Source: Burkholderia stabilis (GTDB lineage: Bacteria > Pseudomonadota > Gammaproteobacteria > Burkholderiales > Burkholderiaceae). Taken from it: DNA of 64,000 bases. The position numbers and the translations under genes are program-made. Positions within the stretch are counted from its first letter, which is position 1. Every line of letters starts with the position of its first letter. Positions 56,651 to 64,000 of this stretch are shown here, piece by piece. A model generated the notes under the pieces. It had not been told where the DNA came from. It saw only the letters and a program-made list of their open reading frames with translations, and did not search any database. The stretch is taken from contig NZ_CP016443.1 of NCBI RefSeq assembly GCF_001742165.1, positions 3,224,001-3,288,000 on the forward strand. The letters are read 5' to 3'.

Positions 56651-57697
56651 ATGAACCGAGCAAGCTTTACCGCGCGTCGCACCGCGCTGGCACTGGCGCT
56701 CGCCGTCGTCGGCGCATCGGCCGCGGCCGCCGAACTCACGGTCGTCAACTTCGGCGGCGCGAACGGCGACGCGCAGAAGGCCGCGTTCAACCAGCCGTTC
56801 GAGAAAGCGACCGGCAACAAGGTCACCGCCGTCGAGTACAACGGCGAGCAGGCGAAAGTGAAGGCGATGGTCGAGGCGAAGCACGTCAACTGGGACGTGG
56901 TCGAAGTCGAGTCGGGCGACCTGAACCGCGGCTGCGACGAAGGGCTGTACGAGAAGCTCGACTGGTCGAAGATCGCGAAGAAGTCCGACCTGATTCCGGA
57001 ATCGCCGCAGGTGTGCGGCGTCGGCTTCTTCGTGTGGTCGACGGCGCTGTCGTACAACGCGGACAAGCTGAAGTCGGCGCCGACCGGCTGGGCCGATTTC
57101 TGGAACGTGAAGAAATTCCCCGGCAAGCGCGGGATGCGCAAGGGCGCGCGTTACAACCTCGAATTCGCGCTGATGGCCGACGGCGTTCCGACGAAGGATG
57201 TCTACAAGGTGCTCGGCACGAAGGCCGGCCAGGATCGCGCGTTCAAGAAGCTCGACGAGCTGAAGCCGTACATCCAGTGGTGGGAAGCGGGCGCGCAGCC
57301 GCCGCAGTTCCTCGTCGCCGGCGACGTCGTGATGTCGACCGCGTACAACGGCCGCATCGACGCCGCGCAGAAGGAAGGCAAGAACCTGAAGGTCGTGTGG
57401 AACGGCAGCATCTACGACCTCGACTACTGGGCGATTCCGAAGGGCTCGCCGAACAAGGCGCTTGCCGAGCAGTACATCGCGTACTCGCTGACGCCGAAGC
57501 CGCAGCAGGCCTATGCGCAGCACATCGCGTACGGCCCGGCGAACATCGCGGCGATCAAGTCGCTCGATGCGAAGACGCTCGCGAACCTGCCGAACTCACC
57601 GGCCAACGGCAAGAACGCGGTGCTGGAGGACATCGGTTTCTGGACCGACCACAGCGACGAGCTCGAGCAACGCTTCGCCGCGTGGGCGACGAAGTAA
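56651..57697 (+). CDS. ABC transporter periplasmic binding protein (PotD/PotF-like)
   Basis: 348 residues. Signal peptide (TALALALAVVGASAAAAEL), then ELTVVNFGGANGDAQKAAFN and an extracellular solute-binding fold with AKHVNWDVVEVESGDLNRGC, VCGVGFFVWSTALSYNADKL and KKFPGKRGMRKGARYNLEF. Similar to proteins annotated for putrescine, spermidine or GABA-like solutes, the exact ligand cannot be read. Strong GAGGAGAGG before the start. Confidence 0.92.
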   Translation: MNRASFTARRTALALALAVVGASAAAAELTVVNFGGANGDAQKAAFNQPFEKATGNKVTAVEYNGEQAKVKAMVEAKHVNWDVVEVESGDLNRGCDEGLYEKLDWSKIAKKSDLIPESPQVCGVGFFVWSTALSYNADKLKSAPTGWADFWNVKKFPGKRGMRKGARYNLEFALMADGVPTKDVYKVLGTKAGQDRAFKKLDELKPYIQWWEAGAQPPQFLVAGDVVMSTAYNGRIDAAQKEGKNLKVVWNGSIYDLDYWAIPKGSPNKALAEQYIAYSLTPKPQQAYAQHIAYGPANIAAIKSLDAKTLANLPNSPANGKNAVLEDIGFWTDHSDELEQRFAAWATK

Positions 57698-57788
57698 GCG
57701 CCCGGATGTCCTGACGCAACCGGCCGCGCGGCGCGTGTATCGCGCCGCGCGGCATGCCGCCGGATCACGGTCCGGCCGGAGAGAACCG

Positions 57789-59051
57789 TTGAACACGATG
57801 ACGATCGCGCCTTCCTCGTCGAGCGTTGCGCTCAAGCGCGAACTGAAGGCCGCCGAGGCCCGCAAGCGCACGATGGCGCTGCTGCTCGTCGCGCCGCTCG
57901 CGATTTTCCTGCTGCTGATTTTCGTCGTACCGATCGGCACGCTGCTCACGCGCGCGGTGCAGAACCCCGAGATCGCGAGCGCGTTGCCGAACACGATCGC
58001 CGCGTTGTCGGGCTGGGACCGCAAGACGCCGCCGGCCGCCGCCGCGTACGTCGCGCTCGCGGCCGACATGACGAAGGTGGCCGACAGCGAGGCGATGGGC
58101 GCGCTCGCGCGGCGCCTGAACACCGAGATTCCCGGCTATCGCTCGCTCGTCGCGAAGACGGCGCGCGCGATGCCGCTGAAGGGCGACAACGACACGGCGC
58201 TGACGCCCGCGCAAACCCGCGAGAAATTCGTCGCGCTCGACTCGCGCTGGGGCGATGTCGCGTACTGGCAGTCGATCGCGAAGAACGGCAGCGCATATTC
58301 GCCGTTCTACCTGCTCGCCGCGCTCGATCACAAGCAGGACGGCTTCGGCCACATCGTGCAGGCCGATCCCGACCAGTCGATCTACCTCGCGATCTTCGGC
58401 CGCACGTTCGTGATCGGCGTCGCGGTCACGCTGTTCGCGTTGCTGCTCGGCTACCCGCTCGCGTACTGGATCTCGACGCTGTCGGAGCGGCGCGCGAACC
58501 TCGTGATGATCCTCGTGCTGATTCCGTTCTGGACGTCGGTGCTGGTGCGCGTCGCCGCGTGGATCGTGCTGCTGCAGAGCGAAGGGCTCATCAACACCGC
58601 GCTGATCGGCAGCGGGCTGATCTCGCATCCGCTGACGCTGCTTTTCAATCGCGTCGGCGTGTACATCTCGATGACGCACATCCTGCTGCCGTTCATGATC
58701 CTGCCGCTCTACAGCGTGATGAAGTCGATTCCGCCGACCTACCAGCGCGCGGCCGTGTCGCTCGGCAGCCATCCGTTCGCCGCGTTCTGGCGCGTGTACG
58801 TGCCGCAGACCTATCCGGGCGTCGGCGCGGGTGCGCTGCTCGTGTTCATCCTCGCGATCGGCTACTACATCACGCCCGCGCTGCTCGGCGGACCGAACGA
58901 CCAGATGGTCAGCTACTACGTCGCGTACTTCACGAACGTGACGATCAACTGGGGCATGGCGTGCGCGCTCGGCGGGCTGCTGCTCGCGGCGACGCTCGTG
59001 CTGTACGCGGTGTACGGGCGCTTCACGCGCACGAACGTGAGCCTCGGCTGA
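57789..59051 (+). CDS. ABC transporter permease 1 (PotB-like)
   Basis: 420 residues from a TTG at 57789, with GGAGAG 5 bases upstream; an ATG at 57798 is possible. First helix LLLVAPLAIFLLLIFVVPIG, then a soluble insertion of about 130 residues (about 60-190) before the permease core, and the EAA-type loop YQRAAVSLGSHPFAAFWRVY. The insertion is unusual compared with PotB but occurs in related transporters. Forms the membrane channel with permease 2. Confidence 0.93.
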   Translation: MNTMTIAPSSSSVALKRELKAAEARKRTMALLLVAPLAIFLLLIFVVPIGTLLTRAVQNPEIASALPNTIAALSGWDRKTPPAAAAYVALAADMTKVADSEAMGALARRLNTEIPGYRSLVAKTARAMPLKGDNDTALTPAQTREKFVALDSRWGDVAYWQSIAKNGSAYSPFYLLAALDHKQDGFGHIVQADPDQSIYLAIFGRTFVIGVAVTLFALLLGYPLAYWISTLSERRANLVMILVLIPFWTSVLVRVAAWIVLLQSEGLINTALIGSGLISHPLTLLFNRVGVYISMTHILLPFMILPLYSVMKSIPPTYQRAAVSLGSHPFAAFWRVYVPQTYPGVGAGALLVFILAIGYYITPALLGGPNDQMVSYYVAYFTNVTINWGMACALGGLLLAATLVLYAVYGRFTRTNVSLG

Positions 59052-59085
59052 GCGCCTCGCACACGGAAAAGGAAACGGGAAGGGG

Positions 59086-59931
59086 ATGCCCAACATGAAA
59101 CTTGCCAGGCCGCTGTTCGCGCCGCACATGTCGTTCGTCGAGCGCGCGTGGTACGTCGCGCTGCGCGTGCTCGTCGTGCTGACGCTGCTGTACCTGATCC
59201 TGCCGGTGCTCGCGATCGTGCCGCTGTCGTTTTCGTCGAGCACGTTCCTCGTCTATCCGATCCCGGGCTTCTCGATGCGCTGGTACGAGAACCTGATCGC
59301 GTCCGACGAGTGGCGGATGGCCGCGAAGAACAGCTTCATCGTCGCGCCGTCGGCCACCATCGTCGCGACCGTGCTCGGCACGCTCGCCGCGATCGGCCTC
59401 ACGAAGGCCGACTTCCGCGGCAAGGGATTGCTGATGGCCGTGCTGCTGTCGCCGATGATCGTGCCGGTCGTCGTGGTCGGCGTCGGCATGTACCTGTTCT
59501 TCGCGCCGCTCGGGCTCGCGAATACCTATACGGGGCTGATCGCCGCGCACGCGGCGCTCGGCGTGCCGTTCGTCGTGACGACGGTCGCCGCGACGCTGCA
59601 GGGCTTCAACCAGAACCTCGTGCGCGCGAGCCTGTCGCTCGGTGCGAATCCGGTGTCGACCTTCTTCCGCGTGACGCTGCCTGTGATCGCGCCGGGCGTG
59701 ATGTCGGGCGCGCTGTTCGCATTCGCGACGTCGTTCGACGAAGTGGTCGTCACGCTGTTCCTCGCGGGCGCGGACCAGACGACGCTGCCGCGCCAGATGT
59801 TCACCGGCATCCGCGAGAACATCAGCCCGACGATCGCCGCGCTCGCGACGATCCTCATCATCTTCTCGACGAGCCTGCTGCTCGCGCTCGAGTGGCTGCG
59901 CGGGCGCAATGCGCGGCGCGCGGTGACCTGA
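59086..59931 (+). CDS. ABC transporter permease 2 (PotC-like)
   Basis: 281 residues with six membrane helices: LRVLVVLTLLYLILPVLAIV first, SAVLLSPMIV-type core PMIVPVVVVGVGMYLFFAPL, and the EAA loop VRASLSLGANPVSTFFRVTL. It starts after GGGAAGGGG. It ends the ABC operon. Confidence 0.95.
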   Translation: MPNMKLARPLFAPHMSFVERAWYVALRVLVVLTLLYLILPVLAIVPLSFSSSTFLVYPIPGFSMRWYENLIASDEWRMAAKNSFIVAPSATIVATVLGTLAAIGLTKADFRGKGLLMAVLLSPMIVPVVVVGVGMYLFFAPLGLANTYTGLIAAHAALGVPFVVTTVAATLQGFNQNLVRASLSLGANPVSTFFRVTLPVIAPGVMSGALFAFATSFDEVVVTLFLAGADQTTLPRQMFTGIRENISPTIAALATILIIFSTSLLLALEWLRGRNARRAVT

Positions 59932-60295
59932 TCGGACCGGGCGCGACGGCGGCGCGCGCGCCATGCTTCGGCGCATTGCCGATGCGTGGCGCTGCCGGCC
60001 GACGCGGCCGGTCCGGCCGCCGGCGCCGACACGACGAAGCCGGGCACGCGCCCGGAAGGTCGCCCGGCGCTTGCCAGATCGCCGATCGTTGTGCGCTCAA
60101 CGATGCCGCGCGCAACGCACGGCATCGCGCAAGCTTTCGTTTCGCTGACTGACGACGCGGCTGCCTGCACGTTCGATGCGGCTCTGCAACAATACGGTTC
60201 GCGACGGCACGCGAGCCGGTTTCATTGCCTGGAACGCATGCCGTCGCGCCGCTCAATCCGCGACGCCTCGCGTCGCCCGTCTGCCGAGCCCGATC
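59932..60295. other. Intergenic region between ABC operon and MFS gene
   Basis: No gene beyond possible N-terminal extensions of the MFS frame (open from 60176). Confidence 0.4.
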
Positions 60296-61702
60296 TTGTC
60301 CGAATTCGCTCCTGCCGCCGGTATCGCCGAACCGGCCGTCAACTGGCGTGCGATGTCCGCCGTGCTGCTGGCCGTCGCGCTCGCGACGCTCGACACCGCG
60401 ATCGCGAACACCGCGCTGCCCGCGATCGCCGCCGACCTGCATGCGTCGCCGGCCGCCTCCGTGTGGATCATCAACGCGTACCAGCTCGCGATGGTCGCGA
60501 CGCTGCTGCCGTTCGCATCGCTCGGCGACATCGTCGGCCACAAGCGCGTGTACATCGCCGGGCTCGCGGTGTTCACGCTGGCGTCGCTCGGCTGCTCGCT
60601 CGCATCGACGCTGCCGATGCTGACCGCCGCGCGGATCGTGCAGGGCTTCGGCGCGAGCGCGATCATGAGCGTCAACGTCGCGCTGATCCGCGGCCTGTTT
60701 CCCGCGCACCGGCTCGGGCGCGGCGTCGGCTTCAACGCGCTCGTGGTCGGCGTGTCGTTCGCGATCGGGCCGACGATCGCGTCGCTGATCCTGTCGGTCG
60801 CCGCGTGGCCGTGGCTGTTCGCGGTAAACGTGCCACTCGGCGTGTTCGCGCTTGCCGTGGCGATTCCGTCGCTGCCGCAGACGGCGCGCGGCAAGCATGC
60901 GTTCGATCCGGTCGCCGCGCTGTTCAACGTGATCACGTTCGCGTCGTTGATCTTCGCGCTCGGCGAATTCGCGCAGCGCGGGCCGCTGCGTGTCGTGCTC
61001 GCGGCGGCCGCGGTCGCGCTCGTGTTCGGCTGGCTGTTGATCCGTCGCCAGGCCGGGCACCCGGCGCCGATGCTGCCGGTCGACCTGTTTCGCCGCCCCG
61101 TATTCACGCTGTCCGCGCTGACGGCGGTCTGCGCATTCGCCGCGCAAGGGCTCGCGTTCGTGTCGCTGCCGTTCTATTTCGAGACCGTCCTGCATCGCAG
61201 CGCGGTCGAGACGGGTTTCCTGATGACGCCGTGGTCGGCGATCGTCGCGCTTGCCGCGCCGATCGCGGGCCGGCTGTCGGATCGTTACCCGCCCGGTTTG
61301 CTCGGCGCGATCGGGCTCGCGTTGCTGAGCGCCGGCATGGTGTCGCTCGCCGCGCTGCCGGCGACGCCGAACGTATTCGACATCGGCTGGCGGATGATGC
61401 TGTGCGGCGCGGGTTTCGGTTTCTTCCAGTCGCCGAACCTGAAGGCGCTGATGTCGAGCGCGCCGCCCGAGCGCAGCGGCGGCGCGAGCGGGATCATCGC
61501 GACCGCGCGGCTGATCGGGCAGGCGACGGGCGCCGCGCTCGTCGCGCTGTCGTTCGGGATCGCGGGGCGCCACGGGCCGACGCTCGCGCTGATGCTCGGC
61601 GCGGGGTTTGCGGGCGCGGCGAGTGTCGCGAGCGGGCTGCGGCTGTTTGCGCCGTCGCATCGGGCCGGCGTGGCGGCCGCGCCGGAGCGGGCGAGGGAGT
61701 AG
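60296..61702 (+). CDS. MFS transporter, DHA2 drug-efflux type
   Basis: About 468 residues from a TTG at 60296 (frame open to an ATG at 60176, which would add 40 non-hydrophobic residues). Helix 1 AVLLAVALATLDTAIANTAL, ASVWIINAYQLAMVATLLPF, motif A SLGDIVGHKRVYIAGL and motif C-like VGVSFAIGPTIASLILS. About 14 membrane segments. Substrate unknown. It stands alone and converges with the second sedolisin gene. Confidence 0.88.
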   Translation: MSEFAPAAGIAEPAVNWRAMSAVLLAVALATLDTAIANTALPAIAADLHASPAASVWIINAYQLAMVATLLPFASLGDIVGHKRVYIAGLAVFTLASLGCSLASTLPMLTAARIVQGFGASAIMSVNVALIRGLFPAHRLGRGVGFNALVVGVSFAIGPTIASLILSVAAWPWLFAVNVPLGVFALAVAIPSLPQTARGKHAFDPVAALFNVITFASLIFALGEFAQRGPLRVVLAAAAVALVFGWLLIRRQAGHPAPMLPVDLFRRPVFTLSALTAVCAFAAQGLAFVSLPFYFETVLHRSAVETGFLMTPWSAIVALAAPIAGRLSDRYPPGLLGAIGLALLSAGMVSLAALPATPNVFDIGWRMMLCGAGFGFFQSPNLKALMSSAPPERSGGASGIIATARLIGQATGAALVALSFGIAGRHGPTLALMLGAGFAGAASVASGLRLFAPSHRAGVAAAPERARE

Positions 61703-61756
61703 TCGCGCACGCGAATGCGGCGTGACCTGACGATCCGAAGGCGGTAAACGGACGAA

Positions 61757-61791
61757 CCGGCGCGCGACGATCGTCTTCGCGCGCCGGCTTT
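61757..61791. terminator. Hairpin between convergent MFS and protease genes
   Basis: CCGGCGCGCGA (61757-61767) pairs with TCGCGCGCCGG (61777-61787), followed by CTTTC. It can serve both strands. Confidence 0.65.
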
Positions 61792-61801
61792 CACCTGTCG
61801 A

Positions 61802-63535
61802 TCAGAACCCGCCCGACTTGATCAGCTGGTTGAGGTTCGCGATGTTCAGGCTGCCGAAGCCGGTGGTCAGATCCCAGCCGGTGCCGGCGGTGTAGCCATA
61901 CCCCTGATAGCCGTTGTTCCCCGACACGACGTCATAGCGCACGAGCGACGGGTTCGACGGAATCGCGCGGTACAGGTTGCTGGCCGGGAAGCCGAGACCC
62001 GTGCCGTTCGCGGCGAGCAGGCGCGCCCAGAAGCCCGTGAACAGCGGCGCGGCGAGACTCGTGCCGCCGATCTGCTGCACCTGGCCGTAGTTGTAGATCA
62101 GCGCGCCCGTGCTTTGCGCGGCGTCGAACGACACGTCCGGCAACTGACGGTTGCTGCCCGACTGCCACGACGGCGCGGGCAGGATCGTGCTGACGCCGCC
62201 GCCCGTCGCCCACAGCTTGCCGTTGCCGTCGAGGCCTTCGTTCCACACCGTTTCGTTCGAGAAGGCGCCAGCCGATGTCGTGTAGAGCGTCGTGCCGCCG
62301 ATCGCGAGCACATGCGGCGACGCAGCCGGCCACGACACCGTGTAGTTCGCGCCGTCCGGATAGCCGCGGTTGTTGCACTCGTACACGCCTTCGTCGCCCG
62401 ACGATACCGAGAACGTCTGGCCTTGCGCCGCAGCCGTCGTGAAGATCTGCTCCTCGGCGTCGATCGTGCCGTCCGCGTTCGCGTCGGTCTCGCACCAGCC
62501 GAGCGACACGTTGATCACCTTCGCAGTGTTGTCCGACACCGCGCGGTTGAATGCTTGTGTCAGGCCCGTGTTGCCGGATGCGTTGAGGTCCGCCATGTAG
62601 AACACGAGCTTGCCGACCTGGCCGCCGGCCGCGCCGACGATCGACTGGCTGTCGAGATCCCATTCGCCCTGGCCGTCCTGGTCGTCACTGTAGCTGCCGC
62701 TGGTGCCGTTGGTCTTGACGGTCTGCGTGGAGACTGTGCCGTAACCGTTGCTCGACGTGAACTGCTTCAGGTCCTGCAGCGTCTGCGACACGCCGCCGAT
62801 CGTGATGATGCCGACGGTCACGCCGGCTGCGGTCGGCACGCCGGTCGCGTTGTAGAGGCCCGGGAATTCCTTCGGATAGTGGCCGGTGGCCGTGCCGGCC
62901 GCGAGCGCTTGCGGTTTCGCCACGTTGCCGATGCGCAGCATCGGCCGTGCACGCGCGACGCTTTGCAGCCCGAGCACCGAGCCGACGACGTTGCCGAGCG
63001 CGCTCGGCACCTGCGCGGTCGACGCATTCGCGAAGCCCGAGCGGCCCGCGTACTGGAAGCGCACGAGCGACGTGTTGAACGCGGTCTTCACCGTGCCGGC
63101 CGTGCCGCGCGCGGATACCAGCAACCGGTTCGGCGCGACCTCGATGTTCACGAAGCCGCTCTTGCGCAGATAGTCGACGACCGACTTCACTTGCGCTTCG
63201 GTCGGCGCGTAACTGGCGAGGAACTGCTCGTGCGTGAGGTACTGGCGGTAATGCGCGCTGCCGGGCCGGTTCACGTCGCGCGCCAGTTGCTTGAGCTGCG
63301 CGGCGTTGCGCAGCTTCAGGCTGACGACGACGTCGGTCGTCTCGCCGGCCGCGAGTTCGAGCGACGGCGCCGCGCTGCGCGCCATCAGTTGCGGGCCGGT
63401 CAGAAAGGCCTTCGTGTTGGTATCGACCCAATCCGTCGTCGCGTGCGCCGCACCGGCGGCGAGCACGAGCGGCCACGCACACGCGAGGCGGCGGGGCGAC
63501 GGAAGGGGAAGGGCAAACCAGGCGTTCCTTTTCAT
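61802..63535 (-). CDS. Secreted S53 serine-carboxyl protease (sedolisin family), second copy
   Basis: 577 residues from the ATG at 63535. Signal peptide (LACAWPLVLAAGAAHAT). Pro-domain with YRQYLTHEQFLASYAPT and NRLLVSARGTAGTVKTAFNT. Catalytic Glu and Asp in GEWDLDSQSI (about 291 and 295), oxyanion Asp in SSGDEGVYEC, and Ser in GGTSLAAPLF (about 493). C-terminal calcium site in DVVSGNNGYQGYGY. It has an extra acidic loop NADGTIDAEEQ that may be a second calcium site. A paralogue of the gene at 22969. Extracellular acid protease expected. Confidence 0.95.
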   Translation of the reverse strand: MKRNAWFALPLPSPRRLACAWPLVLAAGAAHATTDWVDTNTKAFLTGPQLMARSAAPSLELAAGETTDVVVSLKLRNAAQLKQLARDVNRPGSAHYRQYLTHEQFLASYAPTEAQVKSVVDYLRKSGFVNIEVAPNRLLVSARGTAGTVKTAFNTSLVRFQYAGRSGFANASTAQVPSALGNVVGSVLGLQSVARARPMLRIGNVAKPQALAAGTATGHYPKEFPGLYNATGVPTAAGVTVGIITIGGVSQTLQDLKQFTSSNGYGTVSTQTVKTNGTSGSYSDDQDGQGEWDLDSQSIVGAAGGQVGKLVFYMADLNASGNTGLTQAFNRAVSDNTAKVINVSLGWCETDANADGTIDAEEQIFTTAAAQGQTFSVSSGDEGVYECNNRGYPDGANYTVSWPAASPHVLAIGGTTLYTTSAGAFSNETVWNEGLDGNGKLWATGGGVSTILPAPSWQSGSNRQLPDVSFDAAQSTGALIYNYGQVQQIGGTSLAAPLFTGFWARLLAANGTGLGFPASNLYRAIPSNPSLVRYDVVSGNNGYQGYGYTAGTGWDLTTGFGSLNIANLNQLIKSGGF

Positions 63536-64000
63536 CGGGAGTCCTTTTTTAGGAGAGGCGACGTTACTGGAACCCCCGGCCCTTGTGGGGCCGCGAGCGG
63601 TGACGAGCGTAGGGCGTCGGTGCCGTTCAGGTAGCTGCCAGTTTCCATAGCTGTCAGTTCTGACATCGGTGGGCGATCGGGCGTGTCTCGTGCACCACGT
63701 GCGACGGGTGGACGCCATCGGCAAAGGAACCGGTTCGCGGCACGACTGCGCGGCAATGCGCGACGTTCGCGCGCACGAGTCGGTCGCCGCGACGCCGGAA
63801 CATGCGCGATGACGGAGCGGGCATGTGTGCGCACGCTCGATTCCGGATTGGTGGGCGCAGGATGCCGAGTCGCACTATGTGGTCAAACGACGCGATGCGG
63901 CAGCAACGGATTCGCGCATGCACAAAAAAGGGGCCGGCCGTATGCAGGCGTTTCCCGAACTGTGGAACAGCGCATCGCGCAGTCTTGCAGGCTGCTTTCG
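63536..64000. other. Upstream region of second S53 protease, to window end
   Basis: No credible gene. It likely has the protease promoter, and a T-run near 63542 is part of its ribosome-binding region on the other strand. Confidence 0.4.

Overview
The window looks like chromosomal DNA of a Burkholderia species, most likely of the Burkholderia cepacia complex. The evidence is the GC-rich codon use, a yqeY-dnaG-rpoD block, a secreted lipase and lifase pair that closely resembles the well-known B. cepacia lipase, DUF4148 and DUF3300 exported proteins, two MocR regulators, and many secreted or efflux functions. I see no transposase, integrase, phage gene, CRISPR array or rRNA.

Layout. 1-4747: end of a YqeY-like gene, then dnaG and rpoD, followed by a tRNA-Ile2(CAU) at 4877. 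5300-16260: an AT-richer accessory segment with three unrelated transcription factors (LuxR type, AraC type, and a winged-helix regulator with a degenerate receiver), a small lipoprotein, a five-gene archaic (Csu/sigma-type) chaperone-usher pilus operon, and an H-NS-like gene on the opposite strand. 16650-25000: a phospholipase-D-type cardiolipin synthase, a MocR regulator divergent from a PNPOx-like flavoprotein, a DUF3300 lipoprotein with a glutamine-rich tail, and a sedolisin (S53) protease. 25400-28500: a partly decayed RND-efflux/two-component locus, an APH(3')-II-like kinase and a VirK-like protein. 28570-36300: an ankyrin lipoprotein with a periplasmic catalase, then an EmrAB-plus-outer-membrane-channel efflux operon divergent from its TetR regulator across an 18-bp tandem repeat. 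36300-48700: MscS-type channel, luciferase-like oxidoreductase, GNAT, a 1-kb gap that seems to encode a non-coding transcript, sirtuin plus methyltransferase, gnd, DUF4148, LysM-M23 lipoprotein, Pr6Pr membrane protein and cytochrome b561. 48760-53700: a copper-uptake pair (DUF2946 and TonB receptor), then lipA and its foldase. 53720-59931: a second MocR divergent from a four-gene polyamine-type ABC transporter. 60296-63535: an MFS transporter convergent with a second sedolisin.

The most interesting regions are the pilus island with its unusual regulators, the in-frame-shrunken efflux adaptor coupled to an intact response regulator, the catalase whose distal asparagine appears replaced, and the terminated non-coding transcript before the sirtuin gene. 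Starts were chosen from ribosome-binding sites, family length and overlaps. Family names are from recognition of sequence motifs without a database search.
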